A stretch of 64,000 nucleotides of DNA, taken from Streptococcus porcinus. Lineage in GTDB: Bacteria > Bacillota > Bacilli > Lactobacillales > Streptococcaceae. Of this stretch, positions 52,680-61,312 are shown piece after piece. Under the pieces are notes generated by a model. The model saw only the letters and a program-made list of their open reading frames with translations. It was not told where the DNA came from and did not search any database. Position 1 is the first letter of the stretch, and each line of letters begins with the position of its first letter. The position numbers and the translations under genes were made by a program. Location: contig NZ_LR594036.1 of NCBI RefSeq assembly GCF_901542335.1, forward strand, positions 1,550,001 through 1,614,000, read 5' to 3'.

Positions 52680-55322
52680 TTATTTTTCAGTAACTTTTTT
52701 GATTTTTCCACTTCCAAATAGAGAAACTACAGACACGATAGCCATACCAATAGCTCCTAACCAACCAGTTGATTGTTCCCCTGTTGTTGGTAATACGCTT
52801 GCTTGAGCAATAGGTGTTTTTTCGTCAACTTTTGGACTCGCTGATGTCTTAGGTGTTTCTGGTACCTTAGGATTTTCAACTGTATTGTGAACCCAATTTC
52901 CTGCATAGCCATTGCCAAAATCAATTTGATAAACAATATTATCGACACTTTCACCATCTTTAACTGTATCTTTAATCTTAGCAGGCATTGTGAAGAAAAT
53001 ACTATCACCAACTTTAACGTATTTGTCAAAGAATCCTTGATAATCGTCAGCTACCCAAATAACAAACTCGTCATTATCTTCAATTGGTACCCTAGATTGT
53101 TTAACTAAGTCTTTAATAGCTTGTGGTGCATCAGCAAGATTTTTAATAACATAAGGTGTTAACCCATTAACCGTTTCGCCTTTGCTGTCTTTAATCGTTG
53201 TTCCTTCAACGTTTAAGATTTCCTTAGCTTCGTCATAGTTGTCAATATAACCAAAGCCTTTAGAAACCGCTACAGCTCCTGCCATAATGCCTTTATATTG
53301 ATCCAAGTCCCACTTACCAACATAGACAATATCTTGACCTGCTTTAACAGTTTTATTATTAATGTCATTGTCTTCTGTATCTAAGACTTGTTTTGTAGGT
53401 TGGATAATACTATTACCATGATTTGGGGCGTTTGGATCAGGAGTCCCAGGAGTATAGATAGTTACAGTGTTTGATGTCATATCATATAGGTTTCCTGCTT
53501 TAAAATTATAAGCATTGATATAAGTCGCATTATCATTTTGAGGATTACCATAAATGATTGGATCTACAACGTTAAAAGCTTTTGTTCTGTCAGCATTTAA
53601 TTTAGCCACTTCACTATCTTTCAACGTGAAAGTAATAGTGTTTGAAGCTTCATCAAAAGCAACATTAAAAGCAGAGTTTTGAGTTACTGTCTTTTCAACA
53701 TTTACCAAGTAACCTGAAGGTAAGTGGTCTGTAATGACATAAGAACCATTTGCGAGTAATGGACGTCCAGCTTCTAAAGCATTTGTTTTAAGTGTGTAAG
53801 GAGCTTCTGAACCTTTCGGAACCATTAAACCGTCAACATTTTGACCACTATCATTAGAAACAGTTTTCGAAATACCTGTTTTAAGGTCAATTTGATAAGT
53901 TTTAACTGCTACTGTTTTCTTAGTAGGAGCAACTGGTTGAGGAAGATAGGTAAATGTTTCTGTTTCAACTTTCGCACTTGTTCCAAACAAATCAAATTCG
54001 ATATAATTTGAAATTGTATCTTTTGACGTTAAAACATATTTATCAGATGTATGTGTGTAAGAGAATTTAGAAGATGTTCCTACCGCTAGATAAGTTCCTA
54101 CAGGAGCATTTTGATAGCCATTAACCAATACCAGTTCTTTACTTACTAAACCTGAACCATCATCTATTAATTGTGAGCCATCAGGATTGACATAATTAAG
54201 AGTATTACCACCGAATGTAATTGTTGATTTTTGACCATTATCAACATCACCGATTACAGAAGCAATCGTTAACTTAATTGGATTCCCTTCATCATCTAAG
54301 AAAGTACCATCAAATCCAAAATCTTTAAAATTCCAGTAATCCCAAGCGATACCGTTGTCTTCTGTTTTACCAATTAGAGCAAATTGTTCATCATCTGCCA
54401 ACTTAGCATCATCAGTGAATACAAGCTTAGCATTAATATTTATTCCATCAGCTGTGGTTCCCCAATTTTTAATGAAAATTGAATCGCCTTTAGTAATCCC
54501 ATCAATTCTATACAAGAATTTAGAAGTTGTTCCACCAATACCCCATTGACCTGATTTATTAGGATCATATGGAGAAACTGTTACACCTGAAGATGATGTA
54601 ATGCTAGTATTAGCATTCCAACCTAGTGATTGCACATCATGAGAACCTTCAGTAGTTGCCACAACTTTAATATTTTTGTAGAAGTCTAATCCTGTTGCTT
54701 GTGAGTCAAACGAACCTGTTACATAAATTCCTGATGTTGAGTCAGAAGCAATATTATTAGCTTTTAAAGCATCCTCTTTAGCTTTAGTTTCTGCATTTTT
54801 TGCATCAACTTCTGCTTTCTTTGCTTCATAAGCTTTTTGCTCTGCAATTGCTTGAGCTGTTGTGTCTTGAATGATTCTAGTTTCAGTAGCATAGTTGTTT
54901 TCTGCTGTTTGAGCATCAGGAACTTTTTCTGTGCCGCCATCAGTGATAGTTACACCTGCACTTGTTGCTGAGTTTTCAGCTTGAGCTAACTCAGTAGGCT
55001 TTTCAATAGTTGTGGTCGTTGTTGTTGAACCAGTTCCTGCTTCAGCAACGGCTTCTGTGTTACCTTGTGTTGCTTCAGGTTGTACTGGAACTAAATTCGT
55101 TGCAGGGTTAGGATTTGTGGCTACAGCTGTAGAATCTGGTTGTGATGGCGTTGTTACTTCATCAGCATTTACACTATGCCCACCTGTTACAAATGGCAAT
55201 ACTGCGATTGTTCCAGCAACTACAGCGCCCTTTAACATATCTTTTGACCCTATACGAGTTCCACCAATAGTTGTTACGTTTTTTGCTTTACGAAAACCGA
55301 ATGTTTCTTTTTTAAATGTCAT
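52680..55322 (-). CDS. Antigen I/II-like LPXTG surface adhesin
   Basis: An 880-residue cell-wall protein. A long YSIRK-like signal (TFGFRKAKNVTTIGGTRIG, then hydrophobic) ends near residue 53. An alanine-rich coiled coil follows (about 140-190: ETRIIQDTTAQAIAEQKAYEAKKAEVDAKN). Then a V-domain/GbpC-like lectin fold (about 190-460: SGIYVTGSFDSQATGLDFYKNIKVV). Two C-terminal pilin-like repeats follow, as in C1-C3 of AgI/II, with a proline hinge. The sorting signal LPTTG with a hydrophobic helix and KKVTEK tail lies at the end. Compared with full antigen I/II (about 1500 residues) it is short. It would bind host or bacterial surfaces, helping mating contact. Confidence 0.88.
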   Translation of the reverse strand: MTFKKETFGFRKAKNVTTIGGTRIGSKDMLKGAVVAGTIAVLPFVTGGHSVNADEVTTPSQPDSTAVATNPNPATNLVPVQPEATQGNTEAVAEAGTGSTTTTTTIEKPTELAQAENSATSAGVTITDGGTEKVPDAQTAENNYATETRIIQDTTAQAIAEQKAYEAKKAEVDAKNAETKAKEDALKANNIASDSTSGIYVTGSFDSQATGLDFYKNIKVVATTEGSHDVQSLGWNANTSITSSSGVTVSPYDPNKSGQWGIGGTTSKFLYRIDGITKGDSIFIKNWGTTADGININAKLVFTDDAKLADDEQFALIGKTEDNGIAWDYWNFKDFGFDGTFLDDEGNPIKLTIASVIGDVDNGQKSTITFGGNTLNYVNPDGSQLIDDGSGLVSKELVLVNGYQNAPVGTYLAVGTSSKFSYTHTSDKYVLTSKDTISNYIEFDLFGTSAKVETETFTYLPQPVAPTKKTVAVKTYQIDLKTGISKTVSNDSGQNVDGLMVPKGSEAPYTLKTNALEAGRPLLANGSYVITDHLPSGYLVNVEKTVTQNSAFNVAFDEASNTITFTLKDSEVAKLNADRTKAFNVVDPIIYGNPQNDNATYINAYNFKAGNLYDMTSNTVTIYTPGTPDPNAPNHGNSIIQPTKQVLDTEDNDINNKTVKAGQDIVYVGKWDLDQYKGIMAGAVAVSKGFGYIDNYDEAKEILNVEGTTIKDSKGETVNGLTPYVIKNLADAPQAIKDLVKQSRVPIEDNDEFVIWVADDYQGFFDKYVKVGDSIFFTMPAKIKDTVKDGESVDNIVYQIDFGNGYAGNWVHNTVENPKVPETPKTSASPKVDEKTPIAQASVLPTTGEQSTGWLGAIGMAIVSVVSLFGSGKIKKVTEK

Positions 55323-55342
55323 GTTTTTTCTCCATTTTTTAA

Positions 55343-56095
55343 TTAATAAGTTCTTTCAGAATTAGCTGGTTTAATAAATACCATACCAACTAGTGCGACA
55401 AATACCCCTAAAAAGCTAAAGACTTTATCTATAGGGCTTGTTCCAGTATTAGGTAATGTTTTCTTTTTGCCATCTTTTTCATTAATTGTGACAGTACCAT
55501 CTGGATTAGTTTTTCCACCAATCTCTTCAGCAGTTTTAGTCTCATAGCTTCCATCACTATTCTTGATAATAACTTTACTATCTTGTGTTGATACGATTTC
55601 AGCACCTGTGTCCGTTACAATTGGTTTTTCAGGTGTAGGAATCACAACTGGATCAGTTGTCGTTCCTGAGTTTCCTGATCCTGAACTAGGATTTGTAGTT
55701 GTTCCTGAATTTTCTGATCCTGATCCTGGATTTGTAGTTGTTCCTGGGTCTACCGTTCCTGAACTTGGATCTGTACTTGTTCCAGGATCTGTAGTTGTTC
55801 CAGTGTCTTCTAATCCTGAACTAGGATCTGCTGTTGTCCCAGGATCTACTACTACTGACCCTGGATCTGTAGTTGTTCCTGGATCTAGAATACTACTTCC
55901 AGTATCTGTGTTCGGTTCTGGTTTATCTACTCCTGTTTCTAGATTTGTAGTTGTTCCTGGATCTGGCGAAACAACTGGCCCCGATGGAATTGTTGAATCA
56001 CCTGGTAATGAAATATCTTCAGCTTGTACAATACTATTTGCCATCAACAAACTTGCTGAAGTTAAGCTAAATATAAGTAACTTTTTATTTAACAT
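55343..56095 (-). CDS. PGTT-repeat LPXTG cell-wall protein
   Basis: A 250-residue secreted protein: signal peptide (IFSLTSASLLMANSIVQA), then about 110 residues of imperfect Pro-Gly-Thr-Thr / Pro-Ser-Ser-Gly repeats (about 55-150), a short domain (IVSTQDSKVIIKNSDGSYETKTAEEIGGKTN) and the sorting signal LPNTG, a hydrophobic helix and a basic end. It looks like a wall-spanning stalk. The DNA repeats also make a long meaningless frame on the other strand. It lies just before the AgI/II gene with 20 bases between, likely one transcript. Confidence 0.85.
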   Translation of the reverse strand: MLNKKLLIFSLTSASLLMANSIVQAEDISLPGDSTIPSGPVVSPDPGTTTNLETGVDKPEPNTDTGSSILDPGTTTDPGSVVVDPGTTADPSSGLEDTGTTTDPGTSTDPSSGTVDPGTTTNPGSGSENSGTTTNPSSGSGNSGTTTDPVVIPTPEKPIVTDTGAEIVSTQDSKVIIKNSDGSYETKTAEEIGGKTNPDGTVTINEKDGKKKTLPNTGTSPIDKVFSFLGVFVALVGMVFIKPANSERTY

Positions 56096-56107
56096 TGCAT
56101 TCTCCTT

Positions 56108-57199
56108 TTAATTTTTTGTTTTTATATAAGATTCTTGTTTGGGTTCATTTGTGAGCACAAATCCAAAACGATTATTTTTATCTGGTTTTAAATTAAAGCG
56201 CAAACGAACTTGTTTTGCTGAACCTTTTTCATCAGCAACCGATAAAACATAAGAGACTTTATAATCACCTGAAGAAGTTTTATCTGATATATTTTCTAGT
56301 AAAACAAACTGTAAGTTACCTTTTTGAGGGATAGTATATTTTGCATCTCCATCATCAAGAAAATTAGCAAGTTTCTGCTTATCTCCAGAATAATAATTGG
56401 GTAAAAAATATCTGCTGAAAACATCTATTTGATGTTCCATTTTTTGGTTATCTTTCAAAATTTGTACTTCATTATGAAGATAAGTAACTTTTTTATTGAT
56501 GTCATTTAATCTACCAACTAACGAGAAAGTTAAAAATAATGATACGATCGTAAAACTTAATATAAATGCTAAAAATAACCATGTTATCAACGGAGTTTGA
56601 TTAAGTGCCTTTGGATCTGCCCTACTATTGTTTTGTGTCTTTACAGATGATATTTGCTGATAATCCTTTTTTTCTTGTGCTATTTTCACCAAGTCACTTT
56701 CACTTGGAAATACTGGCATAGCACTTTCTGATAGCTGTAAGCTTCGTTTATAAGTTGGAAATACCGTTACAACAAAATATTCTCTTTTATTGTTATAAGA
56801 ATAATCAGCAAACTGTTTGTCTAATGTAATAGCTATAAAAAATGGTTCTAACAAATTGGTATAATTTGCCGGAACAACATATGGAGAAGCAAAGAGTTCC
56901 CCCTCTGAACTGGCTCCTTTACCTTTATTATCCAAATGACACAAGCTAACTTTCTTAAATGTAAAATAGCCGTATGATTGTGAGAGAGCCGAGAATAACA
57001 AATCAGCTTGATAAAAAGATAAATAAGGAAGAGTAGCCTCAATGGTTTGATGACTTTCTCTTAATAAATGATCATCAATTGTTTCTATAAGTTCAAATAA
57101 TGATGGATCTTTCATAGGTGATATATCATCTTGCCATTCAACTTCTAAAAATAGTTCATCTGTAATGAGACACCTTGGATTTTTCTTTAATAAAATCAT
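56108..57199 (-). CDS. VirB8/TcpC-like transfer protein
   Basis: A 363-residue protein. The N-terminal about 200 residues are cytoplasmic, one membrane helix lies at about 207-232 (TWLFLAFILSFTIVSLFLTFSLVG), and the outer 130 residues have a coiled stretch then a beta-rich domain (YKVSYVLSVADEKGSAKQVRLRFNLKPDKNNRFGF) that looks like the NTF2-like fold of VirB8/TcpC. Placed between the VirB2-like and LPXTG genes. Assignment is by topology, not by clear sequence identity. Confidence 0.6.
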   Translation of the reverse strand: MILLKKNPRCLITDELFLEVEWQDDISPMKDPSLFELIETIDDHLLRESHQTIEATLPYLSFYQADLLFSALSQSYGYFTFKKVSLCHLDNKGKGASSEGELFASPYVVPANYTNLLEPFFIAITLDKQFADYSYNNKREYFVVTVFPTYKRSLQLSESAMPVFPSESDLVKIAQEKKDYQQISSVKTQNNSRADPKALNQTPLITWLFLAFILSFTIVSLFLTFSLVGRLNDINKKVTYLHNEVQILKDNQKMEHQIDVFSRYFLPNYYSGDKQKLANFLDDGDAKYTIPQKGNLQFVLLENISDKTSSGDYKVSYVLSVADEKGSAKQVRLRFNLKPDKNNRFGFVLTNEPKQESYIKTKN

Positions 57200-57211
57200 A
57201 GTGTCTTATCT

Positions 57212-57562
57212 TTATCCTCCTTTAACAAAATTGAAAAACCATTCAACAATACTTGGTCCTGCTGAAACAGCAAATATTGCTATAGCAATTGCTAACCAAT
57301 GAGATTTAATTTTTGCTTTTAATTCACGTCCTCCAAAACCATAGACAAGCCCCGTAACTACAGCAGCAAGTCCAAAACAGACAATTCCGATTCCTTGGAC
57401 TTTTGAAATACCTTGATTAGCTAAATTTTCTGTCTTTGCGAATGGATCATCTGCAAAAACGGCCTGTGCTTGCAACGTTGTTAAAAATAGAGAAAGAGCT
57501 AGTAAATAGTGTTTCGATTTACTCCTCACAAATAATAATTGTTTTGCCAAATATTTTTTCAT
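57212..57562 (-). CDS. VirB2/TrbC-like pilin-like membrane protein
   Basis: A 116-residue protein with a cleavable-looking signal (LLALSLFLTTLQAQAVFA), a short loop and two hydrophobic helices (GIVCFGLAAVVTGLVYGFGG and WLAIAIAIFAVSAGPSIVEWFF). That is the layout of TrbC/VirB2 prepilins and of the small membrane proteins of Gram-positive systems. Located after the Clp-like gene with a good ribosome site (AAAGGAGG). Confidence 0.7.
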   Translation of the reverse strand: MKKYLAKQLLFVRSKSKHYLLALSLFLTTLQAQAVFADDPFAKTENLANQGISKVQGIGIVCFGLAAVVTGLVYGFGGRELKAKIKSHWLAIAIAIFAVSAGPSIVEWFFNFVKGG

Positions 57563-57623
57563 TTTGTTCCTCCTTTGAACTGATCTGACTATTTAAGTGT
57601 AAGAGATAACACACAAATAAACT

Positions 57624-59468
57624 TTAAGGGGTAAGCTCACTTCTAAAATTGGTTTTTTCTTCTAATTGAAAAACTAATTCTCTCCTATCAATGCGATGAT
57701 TTTCGTCAGGTGCTTTCCCTTCAACTGTAATTTTTAATAACTGTGGCTCATGATTCAATTTTAAGGATAGTAATTTGAAGGATGTTGGGGCAATAATTTT
57801 CTTCTTAATTAAGCGTGTCAATGGCCTTGCCCCCTTTTTGACATTAGTTCCGTTAGCAATCAAATAGTCAATCACCTCAGGGTCATAGCTAAGCTCAATA
57901 TCTTGTTGATTTAACTTACTCTCAAACTCTGCTAACTTTGTTACTGCTATTTCTCCGATTGTTTCTCTATCTAAAAGATTAAAGACAACTTGATTTTCAA
58001 TTCGATTTAGAAATTCTGGTCTAAATTCTGTCTGAAGTTCAATATCCATACTAGCTTCAAATTGTTGTCTATCTCTATTTGTTAAGTCTTTAATATTTCC
58101 TCTCATTTCCGCTTTATTGATTATCTTTTGAGCACCAATATTTGTCGTCATTATGACAATGACATTTTTAAAGCTAATCTTTCTTCCAGTAGCATCTGTG
58201 AGATGACCTGCATCCAAGACTTGTAACAAGAGGTCATGTACCTCTTGTACTCCCTTTTCAATTTCGTCTATTAAGAGGATAGAATACGGCTTTCTTTTCA
58301 CACCCTCAGTTAAAGTCCCTTTCGATTTCGATTTTCGATCCCCAATCATACGACTGACATCTTCTTTTTGCGAATACTCTGACATATCAAATCTAAGTAA
58401 GGCCTCAGGATCATCAAATAAGACTGTCGCAAGGGTATTTGCTAATTCAGTTTTTCCCACACCAGTTGGCCCAAGAAAGAGAAATGAACTGATTGGCTTA
58501 TCTTCATCCTGTAACCCTGCTTTTGATATAGCTATTGCGTCAACAACTGCATCAATTGCCTGGTCTTGTCCTTTAATTTTTTCTTTCAAACGACTTCTTA
58601 GCTCAGATAAACGAAAGCTATCATCTTTTAAAATAGTGGAAATAGGAATGCCAGTTTTTAACTTCAGTATTTCAGCAATTTCTACTTCAGTGACAATCTT
58701 TTTCCCCTTACTTGAACAATAAGCTGCTGCTTCATCTAATAGATCAAATGCTTTATCTGGCAAGAATCGATCAGGAACATATCGTACTGAGAGTTGAATA
58801 GCTTGCTCAACAGCAATATCAGAAATAGTCACCTGATGAAACGTTTCATAGACAGACTTAGCTTGTGAAATGATTTGAAAGGCTTCTTTAGCACTTGGCT
58901 CATTAATCATAATCGGTTGTGTTCGACGTTCAAGAGCCCTATCTTCCTCGATAAATTCATGGTATTCATCTAAAGTTGTTGCTCCAATAATTTTTATTTT
59001 GCCTCGAGCTAAAACCGACTTAATAATATTTCCTGCATCTAATGATTGTCCATCTTTACCAGCACCCATAATGGTGTGAAACTCATCTATAAATAATAGA
59101 TTTTCATCACTAGCAGCAACCATCTCCTCGATGATTCCCTTAAACTTAGTAATGAAATTACCACCCTCTTCATTATTCATTAAACTAGATAATTCAAGAG
59201 ATCTAACTGTCATACCTTTTAGATGGGCAGGTACTTCATCACGTATGATTGCTAAAGCTATCCCTTCAACTATTGCCGTCTTACCTACTCCAGGCTCACC
59301 GACTAAAACTGGATTATTCTTAGACCTACGTTTCAAAGACCGAATAACCATTTGTATTTCTTTATCTCTACCATATACATGAAAGTCTTCTGGTCTTAAA
59401 GAAACATCAGCAGAAAGATTATCCGTATAGCGATCTAACATAGGGGTATTGCTATTTTCTTTAGTCAC
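57624..59468 (-). CDS. Clp/Hsp100-type AAA+ unfoldase without N-domain
   Basis: A 614-residue ATPase with two AAA+ modules. D1: Walker A GEPGVGKTAIVEGIA (residues 57-64 core), Walker B LLFIDEFHTIMGAG. D2: Walker A GPTGVGKTELANTLA near residue 345, Walker B ILLIDEIEKG. The usual N-terminal Clp domain (about 150 residues) and the long ClpB middle coiled coil are absent, and no clear IGF/LGF loop for ClpP docking is visible, so it is probably not a protease partner. It may remodel transfer or replication complexes. It overlaps topB by eight bases. Confidence 0.85.
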   Translation of the reverse strand: MTKENSNTPMLDRYTDNLSADVSLRPEDFHVYGRDKEIQMVIRSLKRRSKNNPVLVGEPGVGKTAIVEGIALAIIRDEVPAHLKGMTVRSLELSSLMNNEEGGNFITKFKGIIEEMVAASDENLLFIDEFHTIMGAGKDGQSLDAGNIIKSVLARGKIKIIGATTLDEYHEFIEEDRALERRTQPIMINEPSAKEAFQIISQAKSVYETFHQVTISDIAVEQAIQLSVRYVPDRFLPDKAFDLLDEAAAYCSSKGKKIVTEVEIAEILKLKTGIPISTILKDDSFRLSELRSRLKEKIKGQDQAIDAVVDAIAISKAGLQDEDKPISSFLFLGPTGVGKTELANTLATVLFDDPEALLRFDMSEYSQKEDVSRMIGDRKSKSKGTLTEGVKRKPYSILLIDEIEKGVQEVHDLLLQVLDAGHLTDATGRKISFKNVIVIMTTNIGAQKIINKAEMRGNIKDLTNRDRQQFEASMDIELQTEFRPEFLNRIENQVVFNLLDRETIGEIAVTKLAEFESKLNQQDIELSYDPEVIDYLIANGTNVKKGARPLTRLIKKKIIAPTSFKLLSLKLNHEPQLLKITVEGKAPDENHRIDRRELVFQLEEKTNFRSELTP

Positions 59469-61215
59469 TTATTTCTCCATTCTTTTTTAAATTCATTTGG
59501 GATTGAAGCTTCTCCTTGATGGCATCCACAAATTCTTTGGGATTAATTTTCCCTTCACCAATCTGTGTTAGAAACAACTCCCACCCTGCTGTTGTTTCAG
59601 GGTTGGAAAAATCATTATCATATAAAAAATCTATTAACAAATAAGCTTTAGAAGTTGGCGTAAATTGTGAAGTCTTTTTATCTTTGATAACATATTCCCT
59701 TTTTTGAATTATATTTAACATTTCTGCTCTAGTAGCCGATGTTCCAAGTCCATATTTTGGTAAAATCGTTCCAATAAGCTGATCTTCAGTTATACGTTTA
59801 GGAGCTTGAGTTTGCCCTTCTTCAATCGTGATTCTAGAAGTTACCTCATCATCAACTTTGTAATCTGGTAAAATGATATCTTTCTTTAAGGGTTGATTTG
59901 ATAATTCAGTCCAACCTTTTTTTATCATTTGTCTACCAGCAGCTTTAAAATCTAAACCGTTATTATTCAAAGTAACAGTTGTTAAATGGTAACTACAATC
60001 TTCTGCAAACATGAGAAGGGTCCTCCTCGTAATTGCTTCATAGATAAGACGTTCATCTGAAGATAAACTCAGGAGATTTGGAATAGTCTCAGTTGGTACT
60101 AAAGCATAGTGACTTGACTTAGCTACTATTTCTCCATCAACATAATTGTCTCTAGGCTCTAAATAATAGGGAGAAAAGTGGCAGTTTATCGTATGTTGAT
60201 AACGTGCTAAATTATCTTTTAAGTAATTAAATTCATGTTCAGTTATGTAGTTACAGTCCGTCCGTGGATAGGTGACATATTTTTTTAAATATAATCCCTC
60301 GATAAGGTTTAAAGTTTTTTCAGCTGAAAATTTCCATCGACTAGAAGCAAACGACTGGATTTGAGCTAAATTAAATAATTTTGGTGACGATCTTCGTTTG
60401 ATTGCTTTTTCTACGCTTGTCACGATTGAGATTCTATGAAATGCTCTAGATTTTTTTAAAGCTTCTTCACTATTTTGAATCTTGTCATTATTTGAAAAAA
60501 TAATATTCGTATCTTGATCTTCTAATTTAAATTTATAAAATAGTGACGGTTCAAAATTTGAAATAGCAATATCGTTTTCACAAATTAATCTGACAATACT
60601 TGTCTGAACTCGTCCCACTGATAACGTATTTCCTTTTTTTCTTGGTAATTTTCCTTGTCTTTGTAACTCTAATGTTGTATAGGGTGATAGATTCATTCCT
60701 ACAAGCCAATCACTTTGAGCACGTGCTTCAGCTTCTAAATAGTAATCATAGGTTTCTTGAGGATCCCTTAAGTTTTTAAAAGCTTGTTCTAAACCTTTCT
60801 TGCTGAGAGACGATACCCATAACCGATTTGTTATTTTATTTTTTGCATTAGGAATATGCGAAAGTATGGAATAAGCAATACGTTCTCCTTCACGATCTGA
60901 ATCAGTACCAATAACGATACGATCACACTTAATAACTTCCTTATAAATACGATTGAAATATTCTTTTGATTTTTTATCTTCTTTCAAATGTTGTTTAAAA
61001 GATACATCTAAAAGCGGTAATCTATCTAAGCTCCAATTATCCTGAGGCGCTTCATATTCGAATAAATGACCTTCAGAAGCCACAATATGAACTGAACCTT
61101 CGAAATAATCTGTATGCTCAACAATAAAGACTTTATCCTTACACACGTACTGACCAAGAGCTTCAGCGTAGTCTTGAGCTTGTTGATCTTTTTCTGCTAA
61201 AATAACTGTTAACAT
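59461..61215 (-). CDS. topB: DNA topoisomerase III-type enzyme
   Basis: A 584-residue type IA topoisomerase. The TOPRIM domain starts LTVILAEKDQQAQDYAEALG and carries IGTDSDREGERIAYSIL; the active-site motif is YVTYPRTDCNYI and NTLSVGRVQTSIVRLI is typical of TopB. Conjugative elements often carry a TopB for handling transferred single strands. The ATG at 61215 is preceded by AAGGAG; a longer frame from 61254 is less likely. First gene of the long operon from promoter D. Confidence 0.92.
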   Translation of the reverse strand: MLTVILAEKDQQAQDYAEALGQYVCKDKVFIVEHTDYFEGSVHIVASEGHLFEYEAPQDNWSLDRLPLLDVSFKQHLKEDKKSKEYFNRIYKEVIKCDRIVIGTDSDREGERIAYSILSHIPNAKNKITNRLWVSSLSKKGLEQAFKNLRDPQETYDYYLEAEARAQSDWLVGMNLSPYTTLELQRQGKLPRKKGNTLSVGRVQTSIVRLICENDIAISNFEPSLFYKFKLEDQDTNIIFSNNDKIQNSEEALKKSRAFHRISIVTSVEKAIKRRSSPKLFNLAQIQSFASSRWKFSAEKTLNLIEGLYLKKYVTYPRTDCNYITEHEFNYLKDNLARYQHTINCHFSPYYLEPRDNYVDGEIVAKSSHYALVPTETIPNLLSLSSDERLIYEAITRRTLLMFAEDCSYHLTTVTLNNNGLDFKAAGRQMIKKGWTELSNQPLKKDIILPDYKVDDEVTSRITIEEGQTQAPKRITEDQLIGTILPKYGLGTSATRAEMLNIIQKREYVIKDKKTSQFTPTSKAYLLIDFLYDNDFSNPETTAGWELFLTQIGEGKINPKEFVDAIKEKLQSQMNLKKNGEISD

Positions 61216-61243
61216 AATATTCTCCTTATTTACTATTGTTAGT

Positions 61244-61279
61244 AGTCTAATCAATAAATTTAATCACTGCATTAAAGGG
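61244..61279 (-). promoter_or_regulatory. Element-specific promoter D (topB operon)
   Basis: On the minus strand CCCTTTAATGC (61269-61279), 19 bases, TAGACT (61244-61249). It drives topB and the genes after it. Confidence 0.7.
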
Positions 61280-61280
61280 A

Positions 61281-61308
61281 AAGGCCCATTCATAAATGAA
61301 TGGGCCTT
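61281..61308 (-). terminator. Terminator between the polyvalent protein gene and topB
   Basis: AAGGCCCATTCA (61281-61292) pairs with TGAATGGGCCTT (61297-61308). It lies directly before promoter D. Confidence 0.85.
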
Positions 61309-61312
61309 TTCG

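Noticed and set aside
55650..55950. Repeated short blocks that might look like a CRISPR array
   Set aside because: They are coding repeats (Pro-Gly-Thr-Thr) in frame within an LPXTG gene, without equal spacers or cas genes.
55563..56111. A 182-residue open frame on the plus strand opposite the PGTT-repeat protein
   Set aside because: It is a mirror frame of the Pro-Gly-Thr repeats on the other strand; repetitive composition, no ribosome site and no family likeness.
57609..57630. A CCCCTTAAAG sequence like the promoter box at the end of the Clp-like gene
   Set aside because: It is part of the last codons and does not match the box; no start of a gene follows at the right distance.
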